A DNA stretch of 64,000 nt from Polyangia bacterium. GTDB taxonomy: Bacteria > Myxococcota_A > Polyangia > Nannocystales > Nannocystaceae. The notes below the pieces were generated by a model. That model saw only the letters and a list, made by a program, of their open reading frames with translations, searched no databases and was not told the origin of the DNA. A program made the translations under genes and the position numbers. Position 1 is the stretch's first letter; every line of letters starts with the position of its first letter. Below are positions 43,684-53,077 of the stretch, piece after piece. The stretch covers positions 461,775 through 525,774 of the forward strand of contig JAUIKS010000003.1 in assembly GCA_030430565.1 (NCBI GenBank), read 5' to 3'.

Positions 43684-44439
43684 CTAGAACGTGACGCACA
43701 CGCCCTCGAGCTGCTGGTTATCCGGCATCTCTTTTTGACACTTCACCTGCACCTCGTCGCACGCCGGGCACTCGCCGAGGAAGCAGCCGCTGTCCTCCCA
43801 GTCGAGCATGAGCGCCTCGGCCTCGTCGGCGGCGTCGAGGTTCACCGCGTGGCACTCGACCACGCCGAGGTTGCAGCCCAGGTTGAGGACCGTGCACTCG
43901 TCGTCGGTGTAGCACTTGTTGTCGGGATCGCCGGGCGGGCTGTAGTGCTCGAGGTAGATATTCTTGACCTCGTCGCACTGCGCGTTCTCGAGGCAGTCGG
44001 CGCCGTTGTCTCCCGCGTTCGGATGGCAGGTCTCGGCCTCCGCGCAGTAGCTCGGCGCGAGGCAGCCCCCCTCGCAGGCTTCGAAGGTGTAGAAGTTCAC
44101 GCACTCGGCCGGCGCGCCGGGCTCGCAGGGCTCGCCGTCGCAGCCCGGGTTGGTGTCGCCCGTGTCCGGCAGCGACGGGTCGACGTCGGTCGTCGAGTCA
44201 GGGCCCGTCGTCGAGCTCGCGGGTCCGGTCGTGAGCGCGTCGCTGGTCGCCACGCCCGCGGTCGCGCCGCCCGAGCCCGAGCCGCCGCCGTCGCTCGCCG
44301 TGCCCGGGCCGGCCGATGTGCTCGATCCACCGATGTCGGTGTCAGAGCCCGTACCCGTGACGGGCGGCCCGTAGGCGGGGTTGGGCATATTACACGCGAT
44401 GAGTGGGAGCGCGAGCGCGCCCGCGATCCCGCGCCTCAT
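43684..44439 (-). CDS. Cys-rich lipoprotein
   Basis: Start taken at ATG 44439 (44460 possible). The signal sequence ends in LIAC, followed by a Thr/Ser/Gly stalk of about 80 residues and a Cys-rich C-terminal domain with about 20 cysteines (CDGEPCEPGAPAEC, CLAPSYCAEAETC, CFLGECPACDEVQVKC). No known domain recognised. It belongs to the stalked lipoproteins that fill this window. Confidence 0.72.
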   Translation of the reverse strand: MRRGIAGALALPLIACNMPNPAYGPPVTGTGSDTDIGGSSTSAGPGTASDGGGSGSGGATAGVATSDALTTGPASSTTGPDSTTDVDPSLPDTGDTNPGCDGEPCEPGAPAECVNFYTFEACEGGCLAPSYCAEAETCHPNAGDNGADCLENAQCDEVKNIYLEHYSPPGDPDNKCYTDDECTVLNLGCNLGVVECHAVNLDAADEAEALMLDWEDSGCFLGECPACDEVQVKCQKEMPDNQQLEGVCVTF

Positions 44440-44680
44440 TATCAATCCAGTCCAAGTCATACGATAAGAGTATCAAGCGGACGCGCTCACGCGCATCCGC
44501 GTGGACTCGCGCGGCGGATGAACCTGGTTATAAGTGCAGGTTCAACGTTTCGGGGCGGCGGGCCGGCGCGCGGGCTTGACAACGCTTCGCGCGCGGCGTT
44601 CGATCCCGCGCGTGGCGGCGACAGCGACAGCGACAGCGGGGGCGAGGGGCAGCACGAGCGCGGCGGCGGCTCGTCACGGT

Positions 44681-45712
44681 ATGGACGTGATCCGCTGGTC
44701 CGGGCAGGGCGAGCGCGGGCACGTCGAGTCCTTCTTCTTGAAGGCCAACGACCCGACGCGCCCCGGCCGGGCGCTGTGGCTCAAGTGGACCGTGCTCGCG
44801 CCGGCGGGTCGTCCCGGCGACGCGGTCGCCGAGCTGTGGGCGATCCGCTTCGACGGCCCGCGCGGCTCGCATCACGCGGCCAAGAGCTCGGCGCCCGCCA
44901 GCGCGTGCGCGCTGCCCCGCGATCGACTCGCGCTCGAGGTCGCGGGCGCGGCGCTGCGCCCCGGGCTCACCCGCGGCCGCGCCGGCGAGGGCGACGCCGC
45001 GATCTCGTGGTCGCTCGAGTTCGACTACGACGATCAGCGCCCGATGTTCGGCTTCCCGCACACGTGGATGTACGAGGGCGGCTTCCCCAAGGGCAAGCTC
45101 TACACCTCGTGCCCCGAGACCCGCTTCACGGGCTTCATCGAGCTCGGCGGCGAGCGCTGGCGCGTCTCGGGCTGGCCCGGGATGCTCGGTCACAATTGGG
45201 GCGCGACCCACAACCCGCGCTACCACTGGGCGCAGTGCAGCCTGTTCGACGGCGGCGAGCCGGCGGTCTTCGAAGGCTACTCGGGCAAGATCCGCGTGGG
45301 CCCGACGCTCAGCCCATGGCTGACCGGCGCCAGCCTGCGCTACCGCGGCGAGCTCTACACCTTTCACGCGCTCCGCCGCCTGCTCAACCGCAGCGTGCGC
45401 GTCGCTCGCGGTGATCGAGACGGGGCGTGGCGCTGGTCGTTCTCGTCGCGGCGGCGCGCGCCGGGCGGGGCGCTGCGCCTCGACTGGCGCGTGTCGGCGC
45501 CGACCGAGGACTTCGTCGGCCTGCGTTACTACAACCCGGACGGCTCCCTCAATCACTGCCTCAATTCCAAGATCGCGACCTGCGAGCTGCGGCTCGCGCG
45601 GGAGCGCGTCGGCGGCCGCAGCGAGACGATCGCCCGACTCCGCGGCACGCACAGCTGCGCCTACGAGATCCTCACCCAGGACTTCGAACACGGCGTCCCC
45701 GTGCTCGCGTGA
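44681..45712 (+). CDS. AttH/CrtC-type lipocalin-like protein
   Basis: About 343 residues from ATG 44681, chosen because homology starts at MDVIRWSGQGERGHVESFF; no signal peptide was seen. The segments GMLGHNWGATHNPRYHWAQC and LFDGGEPAVFEGYSG match the pattern of AttH/hydroxyneurosporene-synthase (CrtC)/tocopherol-cyclase-like proteins, a double lipocalin fold binding isoprenoid or fatty substrates. The exact reaction is not clear. Confidence 0.6.
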   Translation: MDVIRWSGQGERGHVESFFLKANDPTRPGRALWLKWTVLAPAGRPGDAVAELWAIRFDGPRGSHHAAKSSAPASACALPRDRLALEVAGAALRPGLTRGRAGEGDAAISWSLEFDYDDQRPMFGFPHTWMYEGGFPKGKLYTSCPETRFTGFIELGGERWRVSGWPGMLGHNWGATHNPRYHWAQCSLFDGGEPAVFEGYSGKIRVGPTLSPWLTGASLRYRGELYTFHALRRLLNRSVRVARGDRDGAWRWSFSSRRRAPGGALRLDWRVSAPTEDFVGLRYYNPDGSLNHCLNSKIATCELRLARERVGGRSETIARLRGTHSCAYEILTQDFEHGVPVLA

Positions 45713-45823
45713 GCGTCGCCTTGGCTAGGTAGGGTGGTGCCCGCGCCCGGGCGCGGTTGTGCGCGAGCGCGTCTGCGCCGCGTCGTCCGAGGCGGCCCCG
45801 ACGGCCAGCGTATACTCCCGGCC

Positions 45824-46438
45824 GTGGCGACGGATCGTGAGCTCTTAGAGGCGTGGCGCGCGGGTGATGAACGCTCCGGCTCGACCTTGTTCGAACGGCA
45901 CTACCGGTGCGTCTCCCGGTTCTTCTCCAACAAGGTCGACGGCGAGACGGCGGACCTGATCCAGAAGACGTTCTTGAGCTGCGTCGAGAGCCTGCCGCGG
46001 TTTCGCGGTGACGCGCAGTTCAAGACCTACCTGCTCGCGATCGCGCGCAACGTGCTCCTGATGCACTACCGGGGCAAGCGCAGGCACGACGCGCGCTTCG
46101 ATCCAGGCGTCACGTCGGTCCAGGATCTCGGGCCCACCCCGACCGCGCTCATGATGCGACGCGACGAGCAGCGCACGCTGCTGCTCGCGCTCCGCAGCCT
46201 CCCGCTCGACGCCCAGACGTTGCTGGAGCTCTACTACTGGGAGTCCATGCGCGCGCGCGAGATCGCCGAGGTGCTCGGCGTCCCCGAGGGGACGGTGCGC
46301 ACGCGGCTGCGCCGGGCCAAGAAGCTGCTGCTCAAGGGCGTCGAGAGCGTCGGCGCTCGTGGCGAGGAGACGCCGAATACGGTCGAGGATCTCGACGACT
46401 GGGCGCGACGGCTGCGTGCGCCGTCCTCGGGCGCGTAG
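45824..46438 (+). CDS. ECF-type RNA polymerase sigma factor
   Basis: A 204-residue sigma factor from GTG 45824. Region 2 (LFERHYRCVSRFFSNKV ... DLIQKTFLSCVESLPRFRGDAQFKTYLLAIARNVLL) and region 4 with an HTH (MRAREIAEVLGVPEGTVRTRLRRAKK) are both standard. It faces the intact kinase gene, with 30 bases between stops. In myxobacteria such ECF-kinase neighbours are common and may be linked functionally. No anti-sigma gene lies next to it. Confidence 0.92.
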   Translation: MATDRELLEAWRAGDERSGSTLFERHYRCVSRFFSNKVDGETADLIQKTFLSCVESLPRFRGDAQFKTYLLAIARNVLLMHYRGKRRHDARFDPGVTSVQDLGPTPTALMMRRDEQRTLLLALRSLPLDAQTLLELYYWESMRAREIAEVLGVPEGTVRTRLRRAKKLLLKGVESVGARGEETPNTVEDLDDWARRLRAPSSGA

Positions 46439-46468
46439 CGCAGCAGCGTTGAAGACCTTCGCGTCGCC

Positions 46469-49400
46469 TCAGGTCCCGCCCGGCGCCTCGGTCTCCGCGG
46501 TCTCCTCGGTCGTCGCCTCCAGCCAGCGCGCCGCGTCCGCGCGCTCGTCCGCGAACGCGGGGCCGAGCGACGCGAAGCCGTCGCGCGCGCGCGCGGCGAG
46601 TTCGAGCGCGCGCGGCTGGTTTTCACCTGTCTCAATCATCATGTTCTTCGCGGCGTCGAGACGCAGCCGCGCGAGCTCCGGATCGTCGGCGTCGAGTCGC
46701 GCCTCGAGGGCGCGCAGCGCCTCGCGGTAGGCGACGCCCGCCTCGCGTCGCGCGCCGCGGGCCCCGTGAACCGCGGCGACCAAGCGCGCCGCCTCGCCGA
46801 AGTCCACCGTCTCACGTCCAAAATGCGCCGCGCCGAGCTCGCGAGCCGCGCGAGCTTCGGACAGGGCCCGCTCGAGGTCGCCGCGCGCCGGATCGCCGCG
46901 ACCGAGGTACGCGCGGCCGAGACCCACGAGGAGCTCGAGCTGCTCGCCCGGGACCGGCGCCTGATCCTTCGGACGAACCGCCCGCGCGCGCGTCAGCAGC
47001 GTGATCGCCTCGTCGTAGTCACGACGCGCCAGCGCGCCCTCGGCGATCCGGGTGTAGAACGCGACGAGGACCGCGTGGTTCGCCGCGAAGCTCGACTCGA
47101 TGAAGCGCGTGAGCGACTCGAAGGCCGCGCGTGACTCGTCGACGCGCCCGACGCCGAACAGCGCCTCGGCCTCGGCCGCCCGGGCGTGCGCGCGCGCGAG
47201 CGGGTAGCCGGTCTTCTCGTCCTCCGCGACCTCGCGGGCGCGCTCGGCGAGCGCCCGCGCCTCGTCGTAGTGACGGCGGCGCAGCGCGAGCGCGGAGGAC
47301 ATCACGAGGGGCTGCACGACCACGGCGTTGTCCCCCATCCCCGCGCCCTCGTAGATCTTCACCGCGCGCTCGTGTCGCTGGCGCGCTCGCTGCCGCTGAC
47401 CGTGCTTCGAGAGCGCGATCGCCTCGTTCGTCAGGATCTGGGCGAGCAGCGGGTGGTGGGGGCCGAGCGCGCGCTCAAACTCGACGCGCGCCTCGCCGAA
47501 GGCCGCGACGGCGGCGGCGCGCGCTCCACCCTCGGCCTCGAGGACCCCGAGGTTCGCCAGCGTGTACGCGCGCTCGAGCTCCGAGGGTCCGTCCTCCAGC
47601 GCGCGGGCGCGCTGAAACAGGGAGCGCGCGCGCGCGCGCGCGCCCTCTCCCTCGCCGATCAACACGGCGCCGAGGTTGTTGAGCGCGAGCCACTGCAAGT
47701 CGCCGTCGGCGAGGCGCTCGGTCAGCGCGACCGCGAGCTCCTCGTCCGCGAGCGCGCGTGTCGGATCGGACAGGATGACCCCGCGGACGAACAGCCGCCG
47801 CGCGAGCGCCTCGGTCGCGAAGCGGTCCGCCCGCGCGATGATCCCCGAGGAGAACGCGGCGGACAGCGCACGGTCGGCCTCGTCGCCGTGAAACAGCCCC
47901 TGGTGGCTCACGCCGACGACCAGCGCCGCCTCGGTCGTCAGCGGCGGGTAGTCGAGCGTCGCGGCCGTCGTCTGCTCGCCGGTCGCGACCTGCAGCGCTT
48001 CCTCGTAGCGCCCCGCGCTCTCGAGCACGCGGGCGCGCGTGAGCGCGCGACGGGACGCGAGCACGGCGGCCGCCCGCTCCGGATCGGCGGGCAGCGGCCG
48101 CGCGGCCGAGAGCGCGTCGACATCGGCGCAGCGCGCCAGCCGATCCAGCTTCGTCGTGGCCTCGACCGCCTTCGTGATCGTCGCCTCATCGGCCTCGAGG
48201 AGCAGCTCGACGAGCGCGCTGAGGCCCGCGCGCCGGCGCTCGAGGCAGCGCATGCGGAGGTCGAGCGTGGCCGCCGACTGAACGCCGCGCTGGTGTGAGA
48301 CGCACGCCTCTCGGCGCATCTCGGACCAGTCGACGGCGTAGTCATCGAGCCGCGAGCGCGCGCGCGCGGCGGTGTCGAGCGCGTACGCGCGGCTCGAGGC
48401 CGCGAAGGCCTCCTGCAGCGCGCCCGCGCGGTGTTCGTCCCAGATCCCGTCGAGCCGGAACTCCGGCCCCTCGCAGGGCGTCGACGTCTCGGCGTCGACG
48501 CGGGCGAGCGCCCACGCGGTCGCGAATGTCCCCGCGACCAGGCCGACGCCGACGACCAGCCGCCGCCGCCGCGCCGACGGGTCCGCCTCCAGCGCCGCGA
48601 CGAGGTCGTCCATCGACCCGTGCCGGGCCGCGGGGTCGCGCTCGAGCCCCCGGAGCACCACGCGTCGCAGCCACGGCGGGACGTCACGCGCGCTCGGTCG
48701 CGGCTGCGCCCCGGCCTGGATCACCCGCGCGAGCTCGTCGAGGCTCTCGGCGGTGTAGGGGCGCTCGCCGAACAGCGCCTCGTAGAGCGAGACCGCGAAG
48801 CTGTACTGATCGCTGCGCTCGTCGGCGTCCATCCCCGCGTATTGCTCTGGGGCCATGTACAGCGGCGTGCCGACGAGCGCGCCGGTGCGCGTCAACGCCT
48901 CGAGCGCGCCCGCGCCCGCGGGCGCGCCGGGCTCACCGCGCGCTGACGCGTCCGCGTCCGCCCGCGCGAGCCCGAAGTCGAGGACCTTCACGCGCCCGTC
49001 GTCGACGCCGCCCTCGATCATCATCACGTTGTGCGGCTTAAAGTCTCGATGGATGACGCCCGCCCGGTGCGCCGCCGCGAGCCCACGCCCCGCCTGGACG
49101 TAGACCGCGAGCGCCGCGCGCCACCCGGGCGAATCCGCGAGCCAGTCGTTGAGCGTCCGCCCGCGCAGATACTCCATGACGACGTAGGTGCTGCCTTCAT
49201 GACGTCCGACCTCGATCACCGAGATGACGTTGGGGTGGGCGACGCGGGCCATCGCCTTGGCCTCCCGCAGCAGCCGCGCCTCGCCCTGCGCGCCCACGCT
49301 GTGGGCGCGCAGCAGCTTGATCGCCACGCGGCGATCGAGCTCGCTGTCGAACGCCGCGTAGACGATCCCCATCCCGCCTTGACCGAGCTTGTCGAGCACG

Positions 49401-49582
49401 GTGTACCGACCGATGCGCACGGGCGTCGCGAGGCTCGGGAACAAGCGCGCGCGGACGACGGCCGCGATGCGTTCGTCGTCGGTCTCCGGGGTGTAGCGGG
49501 GCCCGTCGGTCGGCTTGGGCCCCGTCGAGTCCCGAACGAGCTCGCTCGGCGTTCGTCGATCCGTCACGTCTGCTCGCTCCAT
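46469..49582 (-). CDS. Ser/Thr protein kinase with TPR tail (intact paralogue)
   Basis: About 1037 residues from ATG 49582. The kinase domain is complete: LGQGGMGIVYAAFD, VAIKLLRA, HRDFKPHNVMM, VLDFGLARA, GTPLYMAPEQY and RSDQYSFAVSLYEAL. A membrane helix follows (VVGVGLVAGTFATAWALA), then an array of TPR-like helices to the C-terminus. The architecture is the same as the interrupted kinase at 11443-34826 and so shows what the latter should look like. Both insertion-target motifs are present here at protein level but differ in DNA. Confidence 0.95.
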   Translation of the reverse strand: MERADVTDRRTPSELVRDSTGPKPTDGPRYTPETDDERIAAVVRARLFPSLATPVRIGRYTVLDKLGQGGMGIVYAAFDSELDRRVAIKLLRAHSVGAQGEARLLREAKAMARVAHPNVISVIEVGRHEGSTYVVMEYLRGRTLNDWLADSPGWRAALAVYVQAGRGLAAAHRAGVIHRDFKPHNVMMIEGGVDDGRVKVLDFGLARADADASARGEPGAPAGAGALEALTRTGALVGTPLYMAPEQYAGMDADERSDQYSFAVSLYEALFGERPYTAESLDELARVIQAGAQPRPSARDVPPWLRRVVLRGLERDPAARHGSMDDLVAALEADPSARRRRLVVGVGLVAGTFATAWALARVDAETSTPCEGPEFRLDGIWDEHRAGALQEAFAASSRAYALDTAARARSRLDDYAVDWSEMRREACVSHQRGVQSAATLDLRMRCLERRRAGLSALVELLLEADEATITKAVEATTKLDRLARCADVDALSAARPLPADPERAAAVLASRRALTRARVLESAGRYEEALQVATGEQTTAATLDYPPLTTEAALVVGVSHQGLFHGDEADRALSAAFSSGIIARADRFATEALARRLFVRGVILSDPTRALADEELAVALTERLADGDLQWLALNNLGAVLIGEGEGARARARSLFQRARALEDGPSELERAYTLANLGVLEAEGGARAAAVAAFGEARVEFERALGPHHPLLAQILTNEAIALSKHGQRQRARQRHERAVKIYEGAGMGDNAVVVQPLVMSSALALRRRHYDEARALAERAREVAEDEKTGYPLARAHARAAEAEALFGVGRVDESRAAFESLTRFIESSFAANHAVLVAFYTRIAEGALARRDYDEAITLLTRARAVRPKDQAPVPGEQLELLVGLGRAYLGRGDPARGDLERALSEARAARELGAAHFGRETVDFGEAARLVAAVHGARGARREAGVAYREALRALEARLDADDPELARLRLDAAKNMMIETGENQPRALELAARARDGFASLGPAFADERADAARWLEATTEETAETEAPGGT

Positions 49583-49678
49583 GTGTAGCGCGGCCGTACC
49601 GCGCGCGCGCGGTATCGAATTCCCCGACCCGCGGCGCGAACTCACACGTTCACGACCCGAAAAAAATCTCGCGCGGAC

Positions 49679-49710
49679 CAATTGAAATCACGATCGTCGC
49701 AACGAAGGGA
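49679..49710 (+). promoter_or_regulatory. CAATTGAAA-N11-GCAAC promoter-like module, copy 1
   Basis: CAATTGAAA, exactly 11 bases, then GCAACGAAGGGA, 45 bases before the lipoprotein start. Two more copies with the same spacing are at 52208-52239 (minus) and 52307-52339 (plus). An AT-rich AAAAAATCTC precedes it, and a similar tract precedes copy 2. Confidence 0.6.
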
Positions 49711-49754
49711 AATAAGAGGAGGGCGGCGCCCGCTCTCCTCGAAGGAACCCGCAG

Positions 49755-50804
49755 ATGACCATGATGCGCAATTACGTCCTCGCTCTCGCCTGCTCGCTCG
49801 GCCCGCTGGCCGCCTGTGACCTCGAATCAGCCGGTGAAGACCCGTTCACGCTCGACGACGCCACGCTCGGCTTTCGCTGCAGCAGCGGCAACAACGGGAC
49901 CTGCTTCAACACCAACGTCGTGTTCGGCGTCGACGCCCCCAACTACAACACCGCCGGTAAAGAGGAGGACGGCGTCAAGCTGCTCGGCGTCTCGGTGCAG
50001 CACCTCGGTCAGTGGCGGTCCGTCAACGGTCTCCACGTCGAGGACGGCGAGCTCCGCGGCGAGATCAAGTCGCCCTGGATGCTGCCGACCATCGTCTCCG
50101 GCCTCGACTTCCTGTACTCGCGCTGGAAGCTCCAGGTCAACGGCGCGGTCGTCGAGATCAACATCGGCGAGATGGACACGGCCGCGAACCTCGGCTTCTA
50201 CTCGTCGCTCGACCCCGACGCGCGGTTCAGCCCCGGGCGCTGGATGTACAAGTTCTACTACGTCGAACAGGGCGTGACGTTGAACACCTGCGACGACGAT
50301 CGCTGGGCCGTGCTCACCGACTTCAAGTTCGACCTCATCAGCAAGCGGATGGAGGCGGCGGCCGACAACATCTCGACGGTGTGCGAGGGCGACGCGGGCT
50401 TCAAGGCCTTCCATCTCGGCTTCGCGCCGGATCGCCCGAGCCCGATCCTCCACGGCGTCGAGATCACCAACGCCGCGATCGCGGCGGTCACCGCGGATCC
50501 GTGCCTGGAGACCTACAACTCGTACACCTTGCCGAACCACCAGTTCTCGCTGCGCGACGCGTGGGGCATCCACAGCCACACCGCGGACCCGACCTATCAC
50601 ACCGAGGCCTTCATCATGCCCGACGCGGACGCCTACTGCTTCTCCATCGATCGGGCCAACGGCGAGTTCCTCTCGGCGGCCGCGCCCGCCCAGTGCTCTG
50701 GCGCCACCATCCCGTTCTGTCCCTCCGACCAGGACCTCGAGACCCTCATCGCCGAGAACCCGGGGCTCGAGTACCTGTGGGTCAAGTCGCCGATCGAGCC
50801 GTGA
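49755..50804 (+). CDS. Hypothetical lipoprotein
   Basis: A 349-residue protein at ATG 49755 with a strong AAGAGGAGG ribosome area upstream. The signal sequence ends in LAAC. The mature part has scattered Cys (about 10), many aromatic residues and beta-type alternation (WRSVNGLHVEDGELRGEI ... FYYVEQGVTLNTCDDDRWAVL). No domain was recognised. It shares an upstream promoter-like module with the poly-gamma-glutamate hydrolase-like lipoprotein, suggesting joint expression. Confidence 0.7.
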   Translation: MTMMRNYVLALACSLGPLAACDLESAGEDPFTLDDATLGFRCSSGNNGTCFNTNVVFGVDAPNYNTAGKEEDGVKLLGVSVQHLGQWRSVNGLHVEDGELRGEIKSPWMLPTIVSGLDFLYSRWKLQVNGAVVEINIGEMDTAANLGFYSSLDPDARFSPGRWMYKFYYVEQGVTLNTCDDDRWAVLTDFKFDLISKRMEAAADNISTVCEGDAGFKAFHLGFAPDRPSPILHGVEITNAAIAAVTADPCLETYNSYTLPNHQFSLRDAWGIHSHTADPTYHTEAFIMPDADAYCFSIDRANGEFLSAAAPAQCSGATIPFCPSDQDLETLIAENPGLEYLWVKSPIEP

Positions 50805-50886
50805 GCCGGTGAGCTCGCGCCCCGCCCGTCGCGCGGCGCCGAGGGCCTTCGCGGCCCGCGGCGTCGCGCGCGTCGTCACGTCGATC

Positions 50887-50922
50887 GTGTTGAGCGTGTT
50901 GAGCGTGTTGAGCGTGTTGAGC
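50887..50922 (+). repeat. Four tandem 9-bp gtgttgagc repeats
   Basis: Exact 9-bp units between the lipoprotein stop and the convergent hydrolase. Because the unit length is a multiple of three it keeps frames open, but no gene is supported here. Confidence 0.8.
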
Positions 50923-51017
50923 GTGTTCATGGCGAGGAGCGTGTCTGGCTTCGACGCGGCGTCAGCAGTCGTCAGCAGCGCCGCGTCGAAGCCCGCGGTC
51001 ATGGGCCCGCGCGCCTG

Positions 51018-52145
51018 TCAGGGGCACGCGAGCGTCGGCAGCAGCTCCGCCATGGTCTCGGCGACCTCGGTCCCGTAGTCGTCCCGCACCGCCGGGGTCT
51101 GCTCGAGCTGGATCCCGCCGACGCCGCCCTCGGTCAGCCAGTTGACGAGGTTGTCGGGGTCGTCGCCGGGGAAGACCGTGTTGTCAGCGCGGATGACCTG
51201 GACGTCTTGCTCGTTCGCAAGGACCGCCTGGAGCGCGGTCACGACCTCGTCCCGAATGCACACGGGCGCGCCGCCGCCGACGTAGATGGTGTACTTGGCC
51301 CGGTTGCCGAGCACCATCCCGTGGAACGCGACGGCCCAGTCGAAGCCGTTGAAGATGTTCTCGATCTTCGGGCCGATCAGGTCCAGCTTGGGGAAGCTCG
51401 CGCGGCCGATGTCGGTGCTGGTGATGTGCCAGTGCTTGTAGGCGTTCCCGCCCTGACGAAAGCCCTTTAGGTACCACGCGAACGAGCGCTGGCTCATGTC
51501 GTAGTTCCCGAAGCTGTGGGTGTGGGCGTCGCTGGCCTGCTCATCGGTGCCGGGCTCGATGTTCCCGCCGTGGGGCGCGAGGAACACGTAATTGACCGTC
51601 TGGCCGAAGACCGTCTCAGGATCGCCATCGAGGCACTCGACGAGGCCGTAGGCCGGGTCCTGCGCGGGGCAGGGATCGTCCCAGTCCTGCGCGACCGCCG
51701 AGTCGAGGAATACATCGCGCCCGTTGAGCGGGTTGGCGCCGTACTCGAGGCGCTCCTTCGCGTCGATGTGATCCCAGATGAAGGCCTCGACGTCGGGGTT
51801 GTTTCCACGGTCGAAGACGTCGCTCACGGTGAAGAGCGCCATCTCCGAGGTGTTGCTGGGGCTGTTCGCGGCGTCGATGCTCACGAGCACCTGCGCGCGG
51901 TGATAGCCCGGGAGGTGCGGGGTGTCGGTGGGGAGCAGCTTCGCCGCCTCCGCGAGATCGTCGGGGATGGCGATGTGCTCCTCTTCGTTGACGACGTCGG
52001 GGTGGTCGACGCCGTTCGCGGGGAGCAAGATCGCGTCGCACGCGGCGCTGCTGAGGGCGAGGGCAGCCGCGAAGACGTGGAGCGCGAGCGTCGTGTTGCG
52101 TCGCGCCCGTGGCTGGAGGTGGGGGAGAGCGGGATCGATGGTCAT
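51018..52145 (-). CDS. Poly-gamma-glutamate hydrolase-like lipoprotein
   Basis: About 375 residues from ATG 52145 (52175 possible). The signal sequence ends in SSAAC. The pattern VFLAPHGGNIEPGTDEQA followed by AFHGM matches the zinc-peptidase-like poly-gamma-glutamate hydrolase family (phage PghP type), where HGG...EpGT supplies metal ligands. The enzyme family cleaves gamma-linked glutamate polymers. On a predatory bacterium's surface it could strip capsules of prey, an inference. Its promoter-like module is shared with 49755. Confidence 0.78.
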   Translation of the reverse strand: MTIDPALPHLQPRARRNTTLALHVFAAALALSSAACDAILLPANGVDHPDVVNEEEHIAIPDDLAEAAKLLPTDTPHLPGYHRAQVLVSIDAANSPSNTSEMALFTVSDVFDRGNNPDVEAFIWDHIDAKERLEYGANPLNGRDVFLDSAVAQDWDDPCPAQDPAYGLVECLDGDPETVFGQTVNYVFLAPHGGNIEPGTDEQASDAHTHSFGNYDMSQRSFAWYLKGFRQGGNAYKHWHITSTDIGRASFPKLDLIGPKIENIFNGFDWAVAFHGMVLGNRAKYTIYVGGGAPVCIRDEVVTALQAVLANEQDVQVIRADNTVFPGDDPDNLVNWLTEGGVGGIQLEQTPAVRDDYGTEVAETMAELLPTLACP

Positions 52146-52207
52146 GGCTTCTTCCTCGATGGAACGTTGAGACACGAAGGGGCCGCGGCGCGGATCACCG
52201 CGACCAC

Positions 52208-52239
52208 TCCCTTCGTTGCCGCCCTGACCGTTTCAATTG
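52208..52239 (-). promoter_or_regulatory. CAATTGAAA-N11-GCAAC module, copy 2
   Basis: On the minus strand: CAATTGAAA, 11 bases, GCAACGAAGGGA, 63 bases upstream of the hydrolase start. Preceded by GAGATTTTTTCTC. Confidence 0.6.
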
Positions 52240-52306
52240 CGGCGACGAGAAAAAATCTCTGCTCCCGATCGCCGGGGCCAGCTGAGATCGTTTTCTCCGC
52301 GCGAGG

Positions 52307-52339
52307 CAATTGAAACCAACCCCTCGGCAACAAAGAGGA
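52307..52339 (+). promoter_or_regulatory. CAATTGAAA-N11-GCAAC module, copy 3, no gene downstream
   Basis: Plus-strand copy facing away from copy 2: CAATTGAAA, 11 bases, GCAACAAAGAGG. The 318 bases from 52340 to 52657 have no convincing gene but hold a T7 run (52413-52419) and a strong hairpin (52441-52466), so a small RNA is possible. Confidence 0.5.
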
Positions 52340-52440
52340 CGCGCGTCGCGAATCAGGCCGCGCGCGCTCGTCGTCTCGAGCTTCGCGCGGCCGGATCCGC
52401 GAGGGGCAGACGTTTTTTTAGGAGGTGTCCGCGAGACCAG

Positions 52441-52466
52441 CCCGTGCGCCGCGAGGCGCACGCGGG
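52441..52466 (+). other. Hairpin in a gene-free stretch
   Basis: cccgtgcgcc (52441-52450) pairs with ggcgca-cg-cggg across a gcga loop with one bulged base. It lies about 100 bases downstream of promoter-like copy 3 and could be part of an RNA or a transcription stop. Confidence 0.35.
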
Positions 52467-52657
52467 GCTGCAACAAGATCAACGACGGCGAGCCGCGACG
52501 CTCGGCTCGATTCGGCGTCGCGCTCGCGGCGGATGATCCCGCGCCCCGTCGCGGCGGTCACCGCGACGGGACGTCGTCGCGCGCGTCGACGTCGCGGGCA
52601 GACGCTCGTGACCTGTCCCGGAGAACTTGTGCTGCACGCGGCGCGCGCCGCAGCGCC

Positions 52658-53020
52658 TCAGTTCGTCAGCGCCTGGCGCTCGAGCTCCGAGAGCAGCGCG
52701 GCCTGGATGTGATCCTCGGTGCGGTCGCTCGTGTGGATGAAGACCACGCGCGTCGACTGCTCGTGCGGGGCGGCGGGGCGGTCGACGCGGGCGTACACGC
52801 GGATCGGCGGGTAGCAGGGCACGCGCAGGACGATTTCGAACGCCCGCCGCACCGGCGGCGGGGGACCGCCGCGCAGGCGCGCGCCGGCGGCCTGCAGCTC
52901 CACGACCTCGTAGGTGTGCAGGGTCGTGCGGGTCACGACGGTCGCGGTGATCTGGGTCGAGACGCCGGCGCGCGCGAGCGTCTGGACCGAGGCGACGCTC
53001 GGGGTTGTCTGTATCTCCAT
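52658..53020 (-). CDS. PilZ-domain-like protein
   Basis: A 120-residue protein with a GGAGG ribosome site 6 bases upstream of ATG 53020. The beta-rich pattern (TYEVVELQAAGARLRGG, VPCYPPIRVYARV, STRVVFIH) resembles stand-alone PilZ domains that bind cyclic di-GMP, though the canonical RxxxR and D/NxSxxG motifs are not clear. The family call is tentative. An ACAT-type motif sits 33 bases upstream. Confidence 0.5.
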   Translation of the reverse strand: MEIQTTPSVASVQTLARAGVSTQITATVVTRTTLHTYEVVELQAAGARLRGGPPPPVRRAFEIVLRVPCYPPIRVYARVDRPAAPHEQSTRVVFIHTSDRTEDHIQAALLSELERQALTN

Positions 53021-53052
53021 GGCCTCCTCCAGCGCGCGTCAGCGGCGACGCG

Positions 53053-53077
53053 CTTGAACATGTTTTTAAGGACAGGC
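53053..53077 (-). promoter_or_regulatory. ACAT-type promoter-like motif
   Basis: Minus strand: GCCTGTC, seven bases, ACATGTTCAAG, 33 bases before the PilZ-like gene. The rest of 53078-53432 shows no gene. Confidence 0.4.
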
